NCBI GenBank assembly: GCA_938023075.1
Contig: CALHDG010000091.1
Span: forward strand, 1 to 41,094
DNA: 41,094 nucleotides
Reading direction: 5' to 3'
Source: an uncultured Chitinophagales bacterium
GTDB taxonomy: Bacteria; Bacteroidota; Bacteroidia; Chitinophagales; JAHDHT01
Below the pieces are notes generated by a model. That model worked only from the letters and a program-made list of their open reading frames with translations, was not told the DNA's origin and ran no database searches. How positions within the stretch are numbered: the stretch's first letter is position 1; the number at the start of each line of letters is the position of its first letter. The translations under genes were made by a program, and so were the position numbers. Below are positions 7,453 through 14,595 of the stretch, piece by piece.

Positions 7453-9783
7453 TTAATCATAACCTCCAATTCTTGCATCAAAATCAACATTTTGATTGGT
7501 ATCAAAACCGATATCAAAACCGATACTTGCTCCTGCCTGATACATAACATTAGCTTTAATTGTAGAAGTTGAGGAGATGTTATCTTTGGCTTTATAAATG
7601 ATGTTGGTGTTATCTATGCCGCTTAAGTTAAGTGATGTAGCACAATCTTGACAATCATAACTTACCGCAATTGGTTGACTACAAGGTATGGGTGCAGGGC
7701 AATCTTTAGCTCGCAATGAAACATTATCTATTAGCAAGCTGGCACCCACAGTGCCGGTTTCTATTGCTTCAAAACGTATGGTTGCCTCTCCTGTTCCAAT
7801 GTTTGCTGTGGCAATATTGGCAGGACCAAAAGTCGCAATACCTCCATTGGTAGCATTGTTACAGTTTAAAGAAGCCACTGCTGTATTATTAATATAAACT
7901 GTTAAGCTAATATTGTCGGGATTGACACAGTTGATTGATTTATAATCAAATTGAAGACTAAGTGTATTACAAGTTGGAATGATAATATTTTGTTCAATAA
8001 CATATAGATAGTTTGTGTTAAAACCGCCAAACCATGCATCATTAGATCCATTCATATTGGCGGTGCTGTTTCCTGAAATAGCCACAATACCATAAGGCGT
8101 GGTAGCAGGTGTACCCGGAGGAAATTCTTCAGTTTCGTACCATTTAAAATTTCCCAATTCGAAATCTCCATTTTCTAAAATTTCATCACCTAAAGTAGGC
8201 AAGTTACAACAAGGTGGCCCATTAGGGTTGGGGGTAAAGTTTATGGTATAATTAGCTAGTCCACTTTCATCAATAGCTACCGGAAAAGTTGGATTTGTGT
8301 TGGAAGGCACCATAGAAATATAGTTTTCGCAACCATTTATGGGGTTTAAGATTGGCTCATTACAAGCGTTTTGGTTGCTTATGGTGACTAAAGTACTTAA
8401 ATCGTTAGGTGGTAGCGGATATACTTGTATTGTATAGGTTCCTCCATCTAAAGTAGTTGCTAGTGCATTATTATAGCAGTCTATATTTAAGTAATAGGTT
8501 TGGCTAATCACATTGCATCTTACCGTACTTATGGCAGATGGTGCATTAATTGGTATGCCTCCCTGACTAAGATAATTGTTAACAGACCATACAAACACTT
8601 CTCCAGTACTATTGGCATTTATGCTTAAGCCATAAGCCGGTGGATTTGGAAAAATTAGGTCGCCGGTTGAACCACAGTATTGTTCAATTACGTTTATCGA
8701 ATTATTGACTAGGGTAGGGCAAACAATATTACAATTGTTGGTATTACAAATGGTATTTAAACTGCCTATTGTTTGATTGCCGCAATTGTATTGAACTGCA
8801 CCAAACAATTTATTAGCCCAAAAATTCATAACCATAGCTTGATCTTTACTAAACAAACCCAAGCACACATCATTAGAATAATCCATAAAATTTGCTGTAC
8901 CTGTTGCTTGCCCATCGCAGCTAATAATACAACCAGCAGGACATCCCATTGTGTCTTTAAATTGGGGTGGTGTATCATCAACATTATATGGGCCTGGGCT
9001 ATCTGGTTCATCATTGCAAGATCCTTGAAAAGTGTGAAAAAGCCCTAAATAATGTCCAATTTCGTGCACTAAAGTTTTTCCTAAATTGAAGGTTTGGTTG
9101 GCTCCTAAATTACATGTGGTACCATCAATGCCACCAAAAGCCTCTGCACAAACTGTTACTCCATCAGCTATTGCGCGCCCTGGTATTCCGTCAGCTACTC
9201 CTAAACAATTACCGTTCGTTATAAAAATATTTAGTATACCATTCCAATCTGGTGCTCCAACACCTTCGGATACAAAGGTGCCTCCATCAAAAGTTCCTAA
9301 AGTAATGGGTAAATCGCAATATGGATCTAAACCTTGCGCATTGCCAAGTGGAGGTGTAGCATAACAAAAACTAATATTCGTTCCGGTTGATACAACACTG
9401 CTTCCATTATTATCTTGATATGCTGCAGGACATACATTTATTAAATTGCTGGAAGAATTATCGGCGAAGGCTTCATTGAGCAGCCGTAACTGGTCATCAA
9501 CTTCATCAATTAAACAAGCCTCTTGCGCGCAATTAGTTACGTTAGCTGAAAAATGAAAAGCTACTGGAATTATTACGGGTTGGAGCGGGGGCAATTGGGT
9601 AGTTTTATAGTTTTTTGAATTATAGACCTTGTTATAATATGCTTTATAATCCGGATTATTAGCTAATTGTTTTTCAAGCGCCTCCATAGTAAGGCACCTT
9701 AAAAATGCTTGTTCTGTTTTTGTTTGCCCGGTTACAATTAAAATGAAAGACACCTTTAAAAGCGTAAGTAATATTTTTTTCAT
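7453..9783 (-). CDS. Secreted M43-family zinc metallopeptidase
   Basis: A 776-residue secreted protein. Residues 1-20 are a signal peptide (MKKILLTLLKVSFILIVTGQ). The peptidase domain spans about 65-330, with zinc site HEIGHYLGLFH at 240-250 and the Met-turn NFMDY at 298-302: metzincin, M43 (cytophagalysin/pappalysin) type. Many Cys pairs fit an exported protein. A jelly-roll-like module follows at about 530-695 (ENGDFELGNFKWY ... LLIDNVSLRAKDC). The C terminus (YQAGASIGFDIGF ... ARIGGYD) resembles the small repeat module that often ends Bacteroidota surface proteins rather than a standard type A T9SS tail. A near-match promoter box (CATATTTG on the minus strand, 9818-9825) lies upstream. Likely a secreted or surface protease; substrate unknown. 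Confidence 0.88.
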   Translation of the reverse strand: MKKILLTLLKVSFILIVTGQTKTEQAFLRCLTMEALEKQLANNPDYKAYYNKVYNSKNYKTTQLPPLQPVIIPVAFHFSANVTNCAQEACLIDEVDDQLRLLNEAFADNSSSNLINVCPAAYQDNNGSSVVSTGTNISFCYATPPLGNAQGLDPYCDLPITLGTFDGGTFVSEGVGAPDWNGILNIFITNGNCLGVADGIPGRAIADGVTVCAEAFGGIDGTTCNLGANQTFNLGKTLVHEIGHYLGLFHTFQGSCNDEPDSPGPYNVDDTPPQFKDTMGCPAGCIISCDGQATGTANFMDYSNDVCLGLFSKDQAMVMNFWANKLFGAVQYNCGNQTIGSLNTICNTNNCNIVCPTLVNNSINVIEQYCGSTGDLIFPNPPAYGLSINANSTGEVFVWSVNNYLSQGGIPINAPSAISTVRCNVISQTYYLNIDCYNNALATTLDGGTYTIQVYPLPPNDLSTLVTISNQNACNEPILNPINGCENYISMVPSNTNPTFPVAIDESGLANYTINFTPNPNGPPCCNLPTLGDEILENGDFELGNFKWYETEEFPPGTPATTPYGIVAISGNSTANMNGSNDAWFGGFNTNYLYVIEQNIIIPTCNTLSLQFDYKSINCVNPDNISLTVYINNTAVASLNCNNATNGGIATFGPANIATANIGTGEATIRFEAIETGTVGASLLIDNVSLRAKDCPAPIPCSQPIAVSYDCQDCATSLNLSGIDNTNIIYKAKDNISSTSTIKANVMYQAGASIGFDIGFDTNQNVDFDARIGGYD

Positions 9784-10283
9784 CGCACACTTCTTTAGTA
9801 ATACTACGCTTATATGGCAAATATGATGCCTAATCGTTTAAATATATTATTTTTATTTATAATGTATTAAGATTTAATTGGGTGGGCAAGTATATTGAGT
9901 CAGCCTGAACAATAGTTTGTATTCAACACCTATTATACATTTACTATCATGTTATCAACGCAACTTATACCAATTTGTCTGTAAAAAAATGAGACAAAAA
10001 TTTAGGAATTAATATGCTGAGATTAATGCAAAAAACGCAAACATAGCCAGAGTTTACAGCGGGTATTTTTAACAAAGTAATGCGGAGAAAATAAATCTAC
10101 TTTTTATGTCAAAGTCATTTTTTGATAGACGAGGCGAAAAACGTAGTTATAATGGGGAACCAAGACGAGGCTTTTCAACGTAGTATATCGAAAAATGGCA
10201 AAGACAGAAATGTAGATTGATTTTTGTAGCATTACAAAGAGGTCGCCAAACTAGTATAATTGATAAGCTCGTATTGCAGCTTT
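9784..10283. other. 500-bp gap holding a large imperfect palindrome
   Basis: No convincing coding frame. The left third is AT-rich upstream sequence of the peptidase gene. From about 10077 to 10235 there is a long imperfect inverted repeat, listed separately. Confidence 0.6.
10077..10235. repeat. Long imperfect inverted repeat (about 75-bp arms)
   Basis: The left arm begins GTAATGC (10077) and the right arm ends GCATTAC (10235). Arms align over most of their length, with shared blocks such as AATCTAC, a TGTC-containing block and CATTTTT(T/C)GATA. The centre contains two near-direct copies of GACGAGGC followed by AACGTAGT, so the sequence is both inverted and internally repeated. It has no coding frame and lies between two minus-strand genes. 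From memory, similar palindromes recur in other Bacteroidota, but I cannot test this here. Confidence 0.65.
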
Positions 10284-10919
10284 TCATAAACTGCTTGGTT
10301 CATCTAAATAATGCTGCAACAATTTCAGCAATACACCCATTTCTTTTCCATTCACCAAGGCGTGATGCGCTTGAACGGATAAAGGCATTTTAATAACATT
10401 ACCACTTTTTAAATATTTGCCAAAGGTGAAACGGGGCACGCTGTCGCATGGGTGATAATGCATCGCATGTTGAATAGCCGTAAAACTAAACCATGGTATG
10501 GAAGACAGAAACAAATAATCATCTCTGCCGGGCTCATCTTCAAAAGAAGGATTTTCCTGCATTAGTGCTTCCACTTTTTGGGCAGCAGCTAAAAATTGAG
10601 ACAAGGTGTTTTGGTAAGAAACCGTGCAAAAACTAAACACCGAAGAGGCTTTGGTATGCAAGGCATAAGAAGGATGTACTGTAGTGTGTTCAACTACTCG
10701 GTTTTCTCTAATGCGCCATTTAAATTCTTTGGTAGAATTAGCGGCTTTAGCTATAGCAAAAACCACGCTTGGCGTAAATTTTAAATTTTCTTTGCTGATA
10801 AATGGCAAAAAATTCGTCAATTCTAGTTCTACAGTAATGTTAAAATGCGGGTGATTCATCGAATTAAAAAATTCAAAATGTTTTTGGCGATGCGAATCAT
10901 TAAAGGTAATTATCTTCAT
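10284..10919 (-). CDS. CatA-like acetyltransferase with altered active-site motif
   Basis: A 211-residue protein of the chloramphenicol acetyltransferase (CAT) fold, near the usual family length of about 210-220. It has the N-terminal RQKHFEFF and VELELTNFLPF segments, the SIPWFSFTAIQHA strand, and the acyl-transfer motif HHALVNG at 185-191. In CAT III the motif is HHxxxDG; His186 matches the catalytic His, but the conserved Asp is Asn190 here. CAT enzymes are trimers using acetyl-CoA; many Bacteroidota relatives are not proven resistance genes. Six bp separate it from the upstream membrane-protein gene, so the two and the acyltransferase gene probably form one minus-strand operon. Confidence 0.85.
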   Translation of the reverse strand: MKIITFNDSHRQKHFEFFNSMNHPHFNITVELELTNFLPFISKENLKFTPSVVFAIAKAANSTKEFKWRIRENRVVEHTTVHPSYALHTKASSVFSFCTVSYQNTLSQFLAAAQKVEALMQENPSFEDEPGRDDYLFLSSIPWFSFTAIQHAMHYHPCDSVPRFTFGKYLKSGNVIKMPLSVQAHHALVNGKEMGVLLKLLQHYLDEPSSL

Positions 10920-10925
10920 ATGGCT

Positions 10926-11441
10926 TCAATTGGCATAATACAATAAATAAGCAATGTTGAGGTCTTCAATTTGAGGGTGATAAACTTGTTTTACCATGTT
11001 GGTTTCAAATCTTAAACCTTGTTGCGTTTCTACAAAGTTGTTACAATATTTATTAAATCGTAATTGTCGCAATTGTTGACCACTTATTGTTTTTGAGTTG
11101 CCTTTGGCATCTATCAGGCTAATGTTTTGAATCATCAATTTTTCTTGGTTTTGATTTTGACTTAAATCAACTCGCACATTGCTGGTTCTTGCTGGCAAAT
11201 TGTATTGAAAAGTTCGCAATACACCATCACCTACTAATCTCTTTTTTATCTTTTTATGTTTTGAAAAATTTTCATTTTTAGTACGATGAAATAGATGCAT
11301 AAAATCTCCCTTTGTAGCAGATAAAGAAATGGATAATTGAACCGGACCAATTTCAACCTGTTTTAGTTGATGCCAAACAAATCCAACACTCACTGCTGTA
11401 AGCAACATAAAAATGACGATATAGCTTATTGAAGTTTTCAC
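10926..11441 (-). CDS. Small membrane-anchored protein of unknown function
   Basis: A 171-residue protein with one N-terminal membrane segment (about 6-26, SYIVIFMLLTAVSVGFVW) and a soluble remainder outside the membrane or in the periplasm. It starts with GTG at 11441, and the last base of the previous gene's TAG stop is the first base of this GTG, so translation is probably coupled. I see no catalytic motif. Its position between an acyltransferase-3 gene and a CAT-like gene suggests a role with the acyltransferase, for example in modifying a surface glycan, but this is inference from context. Confidence 0.75.
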   Translation of the reverse strand: MKTSISYIVIFMLLTAVSVGFVWHQLKQVEIGPVQLSISLSATKGDFMHLFHRTKNENFSKHKKIKKRLVGDGVLRTFQYNLPARTSNVRVDLSQNQNQEKLMIQNISLIDAKGNSKTISGQQLRQLRFNKYCNNFVETQQGLRFETNMVKQVYHPQIEDLNIAYLLYYAN

Positions 11442-12562
11442 TAAATCTGCTGCTTTTTATACAAACGATCTCTAAATTGTAAAACCGGGTATTCTATAAG
11501 CCGGTAAAAAAGTAAGGAGGCTGCAATAGTGAGCATCCAAAATAAAAAATAATTAACAAAAGCACCCGTAGTGGTTTGTGCCGGCAAATAATCTATAATT
11601 ACTTGACGAAGGGTTAAGTTAATGAGGTACATGGCATACGAAATAACGCTGATGACGACCATGAATTTTGACAACCAACCTTTGGCTATTTGTAAGGTAT
11701 TGAGTTTGGGCAACAACAAAGCTGTTCCAATTGAGATTAGTAAAAATGCAAAGATGCCTCTTAAAATTTCATAGTCTGCCCAAGGGAAAAGTTTGTAGAT
11801 AAAGAGCAACATCAATCCCATAAAAAAACAAAGTTCTTTATGATGGTTCCATTTTTTAGGATGGAAATAAAACACATAGGCTGCTAAAACGCCAATCATC
11901 AAACTATCAAACCTACAGAGTACAATTTTTTGAATGTAATCTTTAAAAACATAATTAATGGGTATGCCCAAAGCCTGTGTTTTTAAAGTAAAAAAGGTTT
12001 TAAATAAGATAGATAACAAAAAGAAGCAGCCGACCGAAAATAAAAAAGCCGGTTTTGATCGCTGCCGTAAAAGGATAGCTAACAAAAACAATAGCAGTGG
12101 AAAACTAACATAAAACCATTCTTCAACCGAAAGGCTGTAGGCTTCTCCAAAAAATAGCGGATGTGGATACCATAAATTTTGCACAAAACCATAAAATTGA
12201 AGATAGTAGATTTGGACATTTTGACTAAGCCAACACTTTAAGGCGATTAAAATAGTCAGCACTAAAAAATATGGCGGAATGGTACGCAACCAACGCCTTG
12301 CCCAAAAGTTTTTTAAATCGCGCCATTGTAAAGCAGCTTCTTTAAAATATATTTTTAGTAAAATACGACCAATTAAAAAACCACTCAACACAAAAAAAAT
12401 GGTCACTCCATCCATCTCAAAAATTTTAAGTACTTCTTTGTTCACATAAGGTAAAATAAGATCGTTGGCATGACGATACATCACAAAAAAAATGGCAAAA
12501 AACCGCAAGAGGTCTAAGCCAAAAATTCGCCGATCAAATTCTATTTTTAATAGATGATTCAA
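11441..12562 (-). CDS. Acyltransferase family 3 membrane protein
   Basis: A 373-residue integral membrane protein with about ten hydrophobic segments. It opens with RIFGLDLLRFFAIFFVMYRH, the acyltransferase-3 (OafA/NodX-like) signature, with the essential His in VMYRHAND in the first membrane helix. It also has FFVLSGFLIGRIL and a later YSLSVEEWFYVSFPL segment, both standard for the family. These enzymes transfer acetyl or other acyl groups to surface sugars. The start is TTG at 12562: the frame has no ATG or GTG between an upstream TAA and this codon. It forms an operon with the two following minus-strand genes. Confidence 0.92.
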   Translation of the reverse strand: MNHLLKIEFDRRIFGLDLLRFFAIFFVMYRHANDLILPYVNKEVLKIFEMDGVTIFFVLSGFLIGRILLKIYFKEAALQWRDLKNFWARRWLRTIPPYFLVLTILIALKCWLSQNVQIYYLQFYGFVQNLWYPHPLFFGEAYSLSVEEWFYVSFPLLLFLLAILLRQRSKPAFLFSVGCFFLLSILFKTFFTLKTQALGIPINYVFKDYIQKIVLCRFDSLMIGVLAAYVFYFHPKKWNHHKELCFFMGLMLLFIYKLFPWADYEILRGIFAFLLISIGTALLLPKLNTLQIAKGWLSKFMVVISVISYAMYLINLTLRQVIIDYLPAQTTTGAFVNYFLFWMLTIAASLLFYRLIEYPVLQFRDRLYKKQQI

Positions 12563-12663
12563 GTATACATTGAATAATTATAAATTAAGTTTTTAGTACT
12601 TTAATATTTGCTGATCATTCATTAAGATGAAACCGTATAGACTTAAGCTTTTGAGCTTGCATT

Positions 12664-13104
12664 TCATACCTTATCTCTTATAATAATGATTTCATCTGTT
12701 GATAATACCCAATCAACTCCTTTGCTATTTAATCCATTTATTAGTTTTTTATCTCCTGTCCAAACTGAGCATCTCAAATCTAAAGCGAGTGCAATAAAAG
12801 GAGCGTCAAATTCATCAACATCTTTGGTAAGTTCTATAGCTTTAATAAGAGTTGAAGTTTTAATTGATTCTAAATCAATTAGCTCAACTCCTTTAAATAG
12901 AATGCGTTTTTGATACATCAATTCTTTTTTAGTATATCCAGAGATTTTCAGAATTTTAGTTTCGTTATTATCCAGCTCTTCAAGAATAGTTGTTGGAGAG
13001 AAAAACTCAAATTTGTCTAATGAGTTTATTAAAAGGTCGCTAATTGTTCCAATCGGACTCAAAAGCCCACTAAAAATTATGTTGGTGTCTACAACAAGTT
13101 TCAC
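12664..13104 (-). CDS. PIN-domain toxin of a type II toxin-antitoxin pair
   Basis: A 146-residue PIN-domain protein of the putative toxin family typified by MKLVVDTNIIFSGLL. The acidic metal-binding residues are in place: Asp6 in VVDTN, Glu42/43 in ILEELD, Asp100 in DEFDAPFIALAL and Asp118 in WTGDKKL, so the RNase site looks intact. It starts with GTG and overlaps the antitoxin stop by four bases (GTGA, 13101-13104), the usual coupled order of antitoxin then toxin. The likely action is cleavage of RNA (tRNA or mRNA) when the antitoxin is lost; target unknown. Confidence 0.88.
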   Translation of the reverse strand: MKLVVDTNIIFSGLLSPIGTISDLLINSLDKFEFFSPTTILEELDNNETKILKISGYTKKELMYQKRILFKGVELIDLESIKTSTLIKAIELTKDVDEFDAPFIALALDLRCSVWTGDKKLINGLNSKGVDWVLSTDEIIIIRDKV

Positions 13105-13304
13105 TGTATTAGTCTACTTTTATTTTTTGTCCACCAAGATACTTTTGAGGTTTTTGCAAGTGCATCTATTTGATTTTGCGTAGCTTTACTTTTAGAAGCG
13201 ATTTCGCGAAAATTCAAATAATCTAATATTCTTTGCAATCCAACTATATCAACATCAGCGGGCAGTCTTATTAATATTTCATCATTTGTTCTTTCTATTT
13301 GCAT
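13101..13304 (-). CDS. Antitoxin partner of the PIN toxin
   Basis: A 67-residue protein directly before, and overlapping by four bases, the PIN toxin gene. It begins MQIERTNDEILIRLPADVDI, a beta-strand-rich opening like small DNA-binding antitoxins, followed by a helical segment and a basic, Trp-containing tail (KVSWWTKNKSRLIQ) that may wrap the toxin. I identify it by size, position and overlap rather than by a named domain. A near-match promoter box (TATCTTTA on the minus strand, 13310-13317) lies 5 bp upstream, suggesting a very short leader. Confidence 0.78.
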   Translation of the reverse strand: MQIERTNDEILIRLPADVDIVGLQRILDYLNFREIASKSKATQNQIDALAKTSKVSWWTKNKSRLIQ

Positions 13305-13435
13305 AATTGTAAAGATAATGCGTTTTTTAATTTAGTGCGATTCGATTTGTCAATTACAAACTAACTTGATACAAAGAAAATTAAAACACCCATAAAAAAA
13401 CACTCACAAGTTATTAATTTCTTGCAGATAGGCTG

Positions 13436-13443
13436 TACATTTG
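13436..13443 (+). promoter_or_regulatory. -7 box TACATTTG before ybaB
   Basis: Exact TAnnTTTG match. Its last three bases are an in-frame TTG that could be misread as the gene start; transcription should begin a few bases downstream, which favours ATG 13459 as the start. Confidence 0.5.
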
Positions 13444-13458
13444 AGCAAAAAGAAAATT

Positions 13459-13773
13459 ATGTTTGATATGTTTGGCAAAATTACCGAGATGAAAGAAAAA
13501 ATGGAAACGGTAAAAAAAGGCTTAGACCAAATTGATGTAAGCGGAGAAGCTGGAGAAGGCAAAATTAAAATAACCATGACCGCCAATAAAAAAACAAAAT
13601 CTGTTGATATTGACCCATCTTTAATAGCCGCTGATAAGGCTGAAGAATTAGAAGATTTATTGATTGTTGCCATTAACCGTGCCGTTGAAGCTGCCGAAAC
13701 GCGCGCGCAAGATGAAATTCAATCGGCAACCAAAGGGATGTTACCCAACATACCGGGTTTAGGCTTAGGTTAA
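13459..13773 (+). CDS. ybaB: YbaB/EbfC nucleoid-associated protein
   Basis: A 104-residue DNA-binding protein of the YbaB/EbfC family, usual length about 100-110. It has the expected layout: an N-terminal helix (ITEMKEKMETVKKGLDQI), a beta hairpin (GEGKIKITMTANKKTKSVDI), a helix with ELEDLLIVAINRAVEAAE, and a Gly/Pro-rich tail (LPNIPGLGLG). The family forms dimers that bind DNA and help shape the nucleoid. I chose ATG 13459 (MFDMFGKI) over an in-frame TTG at 13441, since that TTG lies within a promoter box. It is convergent with purN, with a two-way terminator between them. Confidence 0.9.
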   Translation: MFDMFGKITEMKEKMETVKKGLDQIDVSGEAGEGKIKITMTANKKTKSVDIDPSLIAADKAEELEDLLIVAINRAVEAAETRAQDEIQSATKGMLPNIPGLGLG

Positions 13774-13812
13774 GTTTTTTCGATTTAATCGATTAACGAA
13801 ATTTATAATCGT

Positions 13813-13837
13813 AGAGGTCGCAATTTTTGCGACCTCT
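13813..13837. terminator. Bidirectional terminator between ybaB and purN
   Basis: A perfect 11-bp stem (AGAGGTCGCAA / TTGCGACCTCT) with a three-base loop, 40 bp after the ybaB stop. The right arm is then repeated twice more as TTTGCGACCT plus a T run, each after ATAAACA (13843-13888), giving a short tandem array. It can serve both convergent genes. Confidence 0.7.
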
Positions 13838-13896
13838 TTGGATAAACACTTTGCGACCTTTTTGTATAAACATTTTGCGACCTCTTTTAATACTCT

Positions 13897-14490
13897 TTAC
13901 CCAACCAACAATTCTTCAATAATTTTAGGAAAATGTTCATACTCCAACTGATGAATTTTTTGGCTTAAACTGTCCACAGTCTCATTTTTGTCAACTAATG
14001 TTTTTGCCTGAAAAATGATGGCTCCTTCATCATACTGCTCATTTACATAATGAATGGTGATGCCACTTTCTTGTTCTTGGTTTTTCAATACTGTTTGATG
14101 TACTGTATTTCCATACATGCCTTTACCTCCGTATTTGGGCAATAGGGCAGGGTGCAAGTTAATAATTTTGTTAGGATAGGCTTCAATTAAAGTTTTCGGA
14201 ATTAGCCATAAAAAACCAGCTAATACCAACAGGTCGATCTGTTGGTTTTGTAAATAGTCAATTAGTTTTTTTGGTTTTTTAAAATCGGTTTGGTCAATTA
14301 AAAGCAGGTTTACATCAAAAGGTTTAATGTTTTCAATTACTGGGGCTTTGGGTTTATTGCAGACTAAAATTTTTACGGTAACTGCAGGCTTGTTTAAAAA
14401 ATACCGGCAAATATTAACCGCATTGCTACCGGTTCCCGATGCAAAAATGGCAATATTTTTGGTGGATTGATGCTGCATAATATGACTCAA
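13897..14490 (-). CDS. purN: Phosphoribosylglycinamide formyltransferase (PurN)
   Basis: A 197-residue GAR transformylase, which transfers a formyl group from 10-formyltetrahydrofolate to GAR in purine synthesis. The N-terminal phosphate loop reads FASGTGSNA. The active site INLHPALLPKYGGKGMYG holds the Asn and His of the catalytic set, and the third residue is the Asp in YDEGAIIF. Length fits the family (about 190-215). The start may be ATG 14490 or the ATG four codons on (MQHQSTKNIAIF); the second is closer to usual PurN starts. It stands alone on the minus strand, convergent with ybaB. Confidence 0.93.
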   Translation of the reverse strand: MSHIMQHQSTKNIAIFASGTGSNAVNICRYFLNKPAVTVKILVCNKPKAPVIENIKPFDVNLLLIDQTDFKKPKKLIDYLQNQQIDLLVLAGFLWLIPKTLIEAYPNKIINLHPALLPKYGGKGMYGNTVHQTVLKNQEQESGITIHYVNEQYDEGAIIFQAKTLVDKNETVDSLSQKIHQLEYEHFPKIIEELLVG

Positions 14491-14595
14491 TTATTCAAAT
14501 AGAAATTTTGATATGTATAAAGTGAGTAAGATACGTTTTTTAAGATAGGCTATTAAAACAAACCGGTTAAAATGCCAATTTAAAAGCAGCGCAAA

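Noticed and set aside
8773-9364. Plus-strand frames inside the M43 peptidase gene
   Set aside because: They are antisense shadows of a clear signal-peptide and zinc-protease gene.
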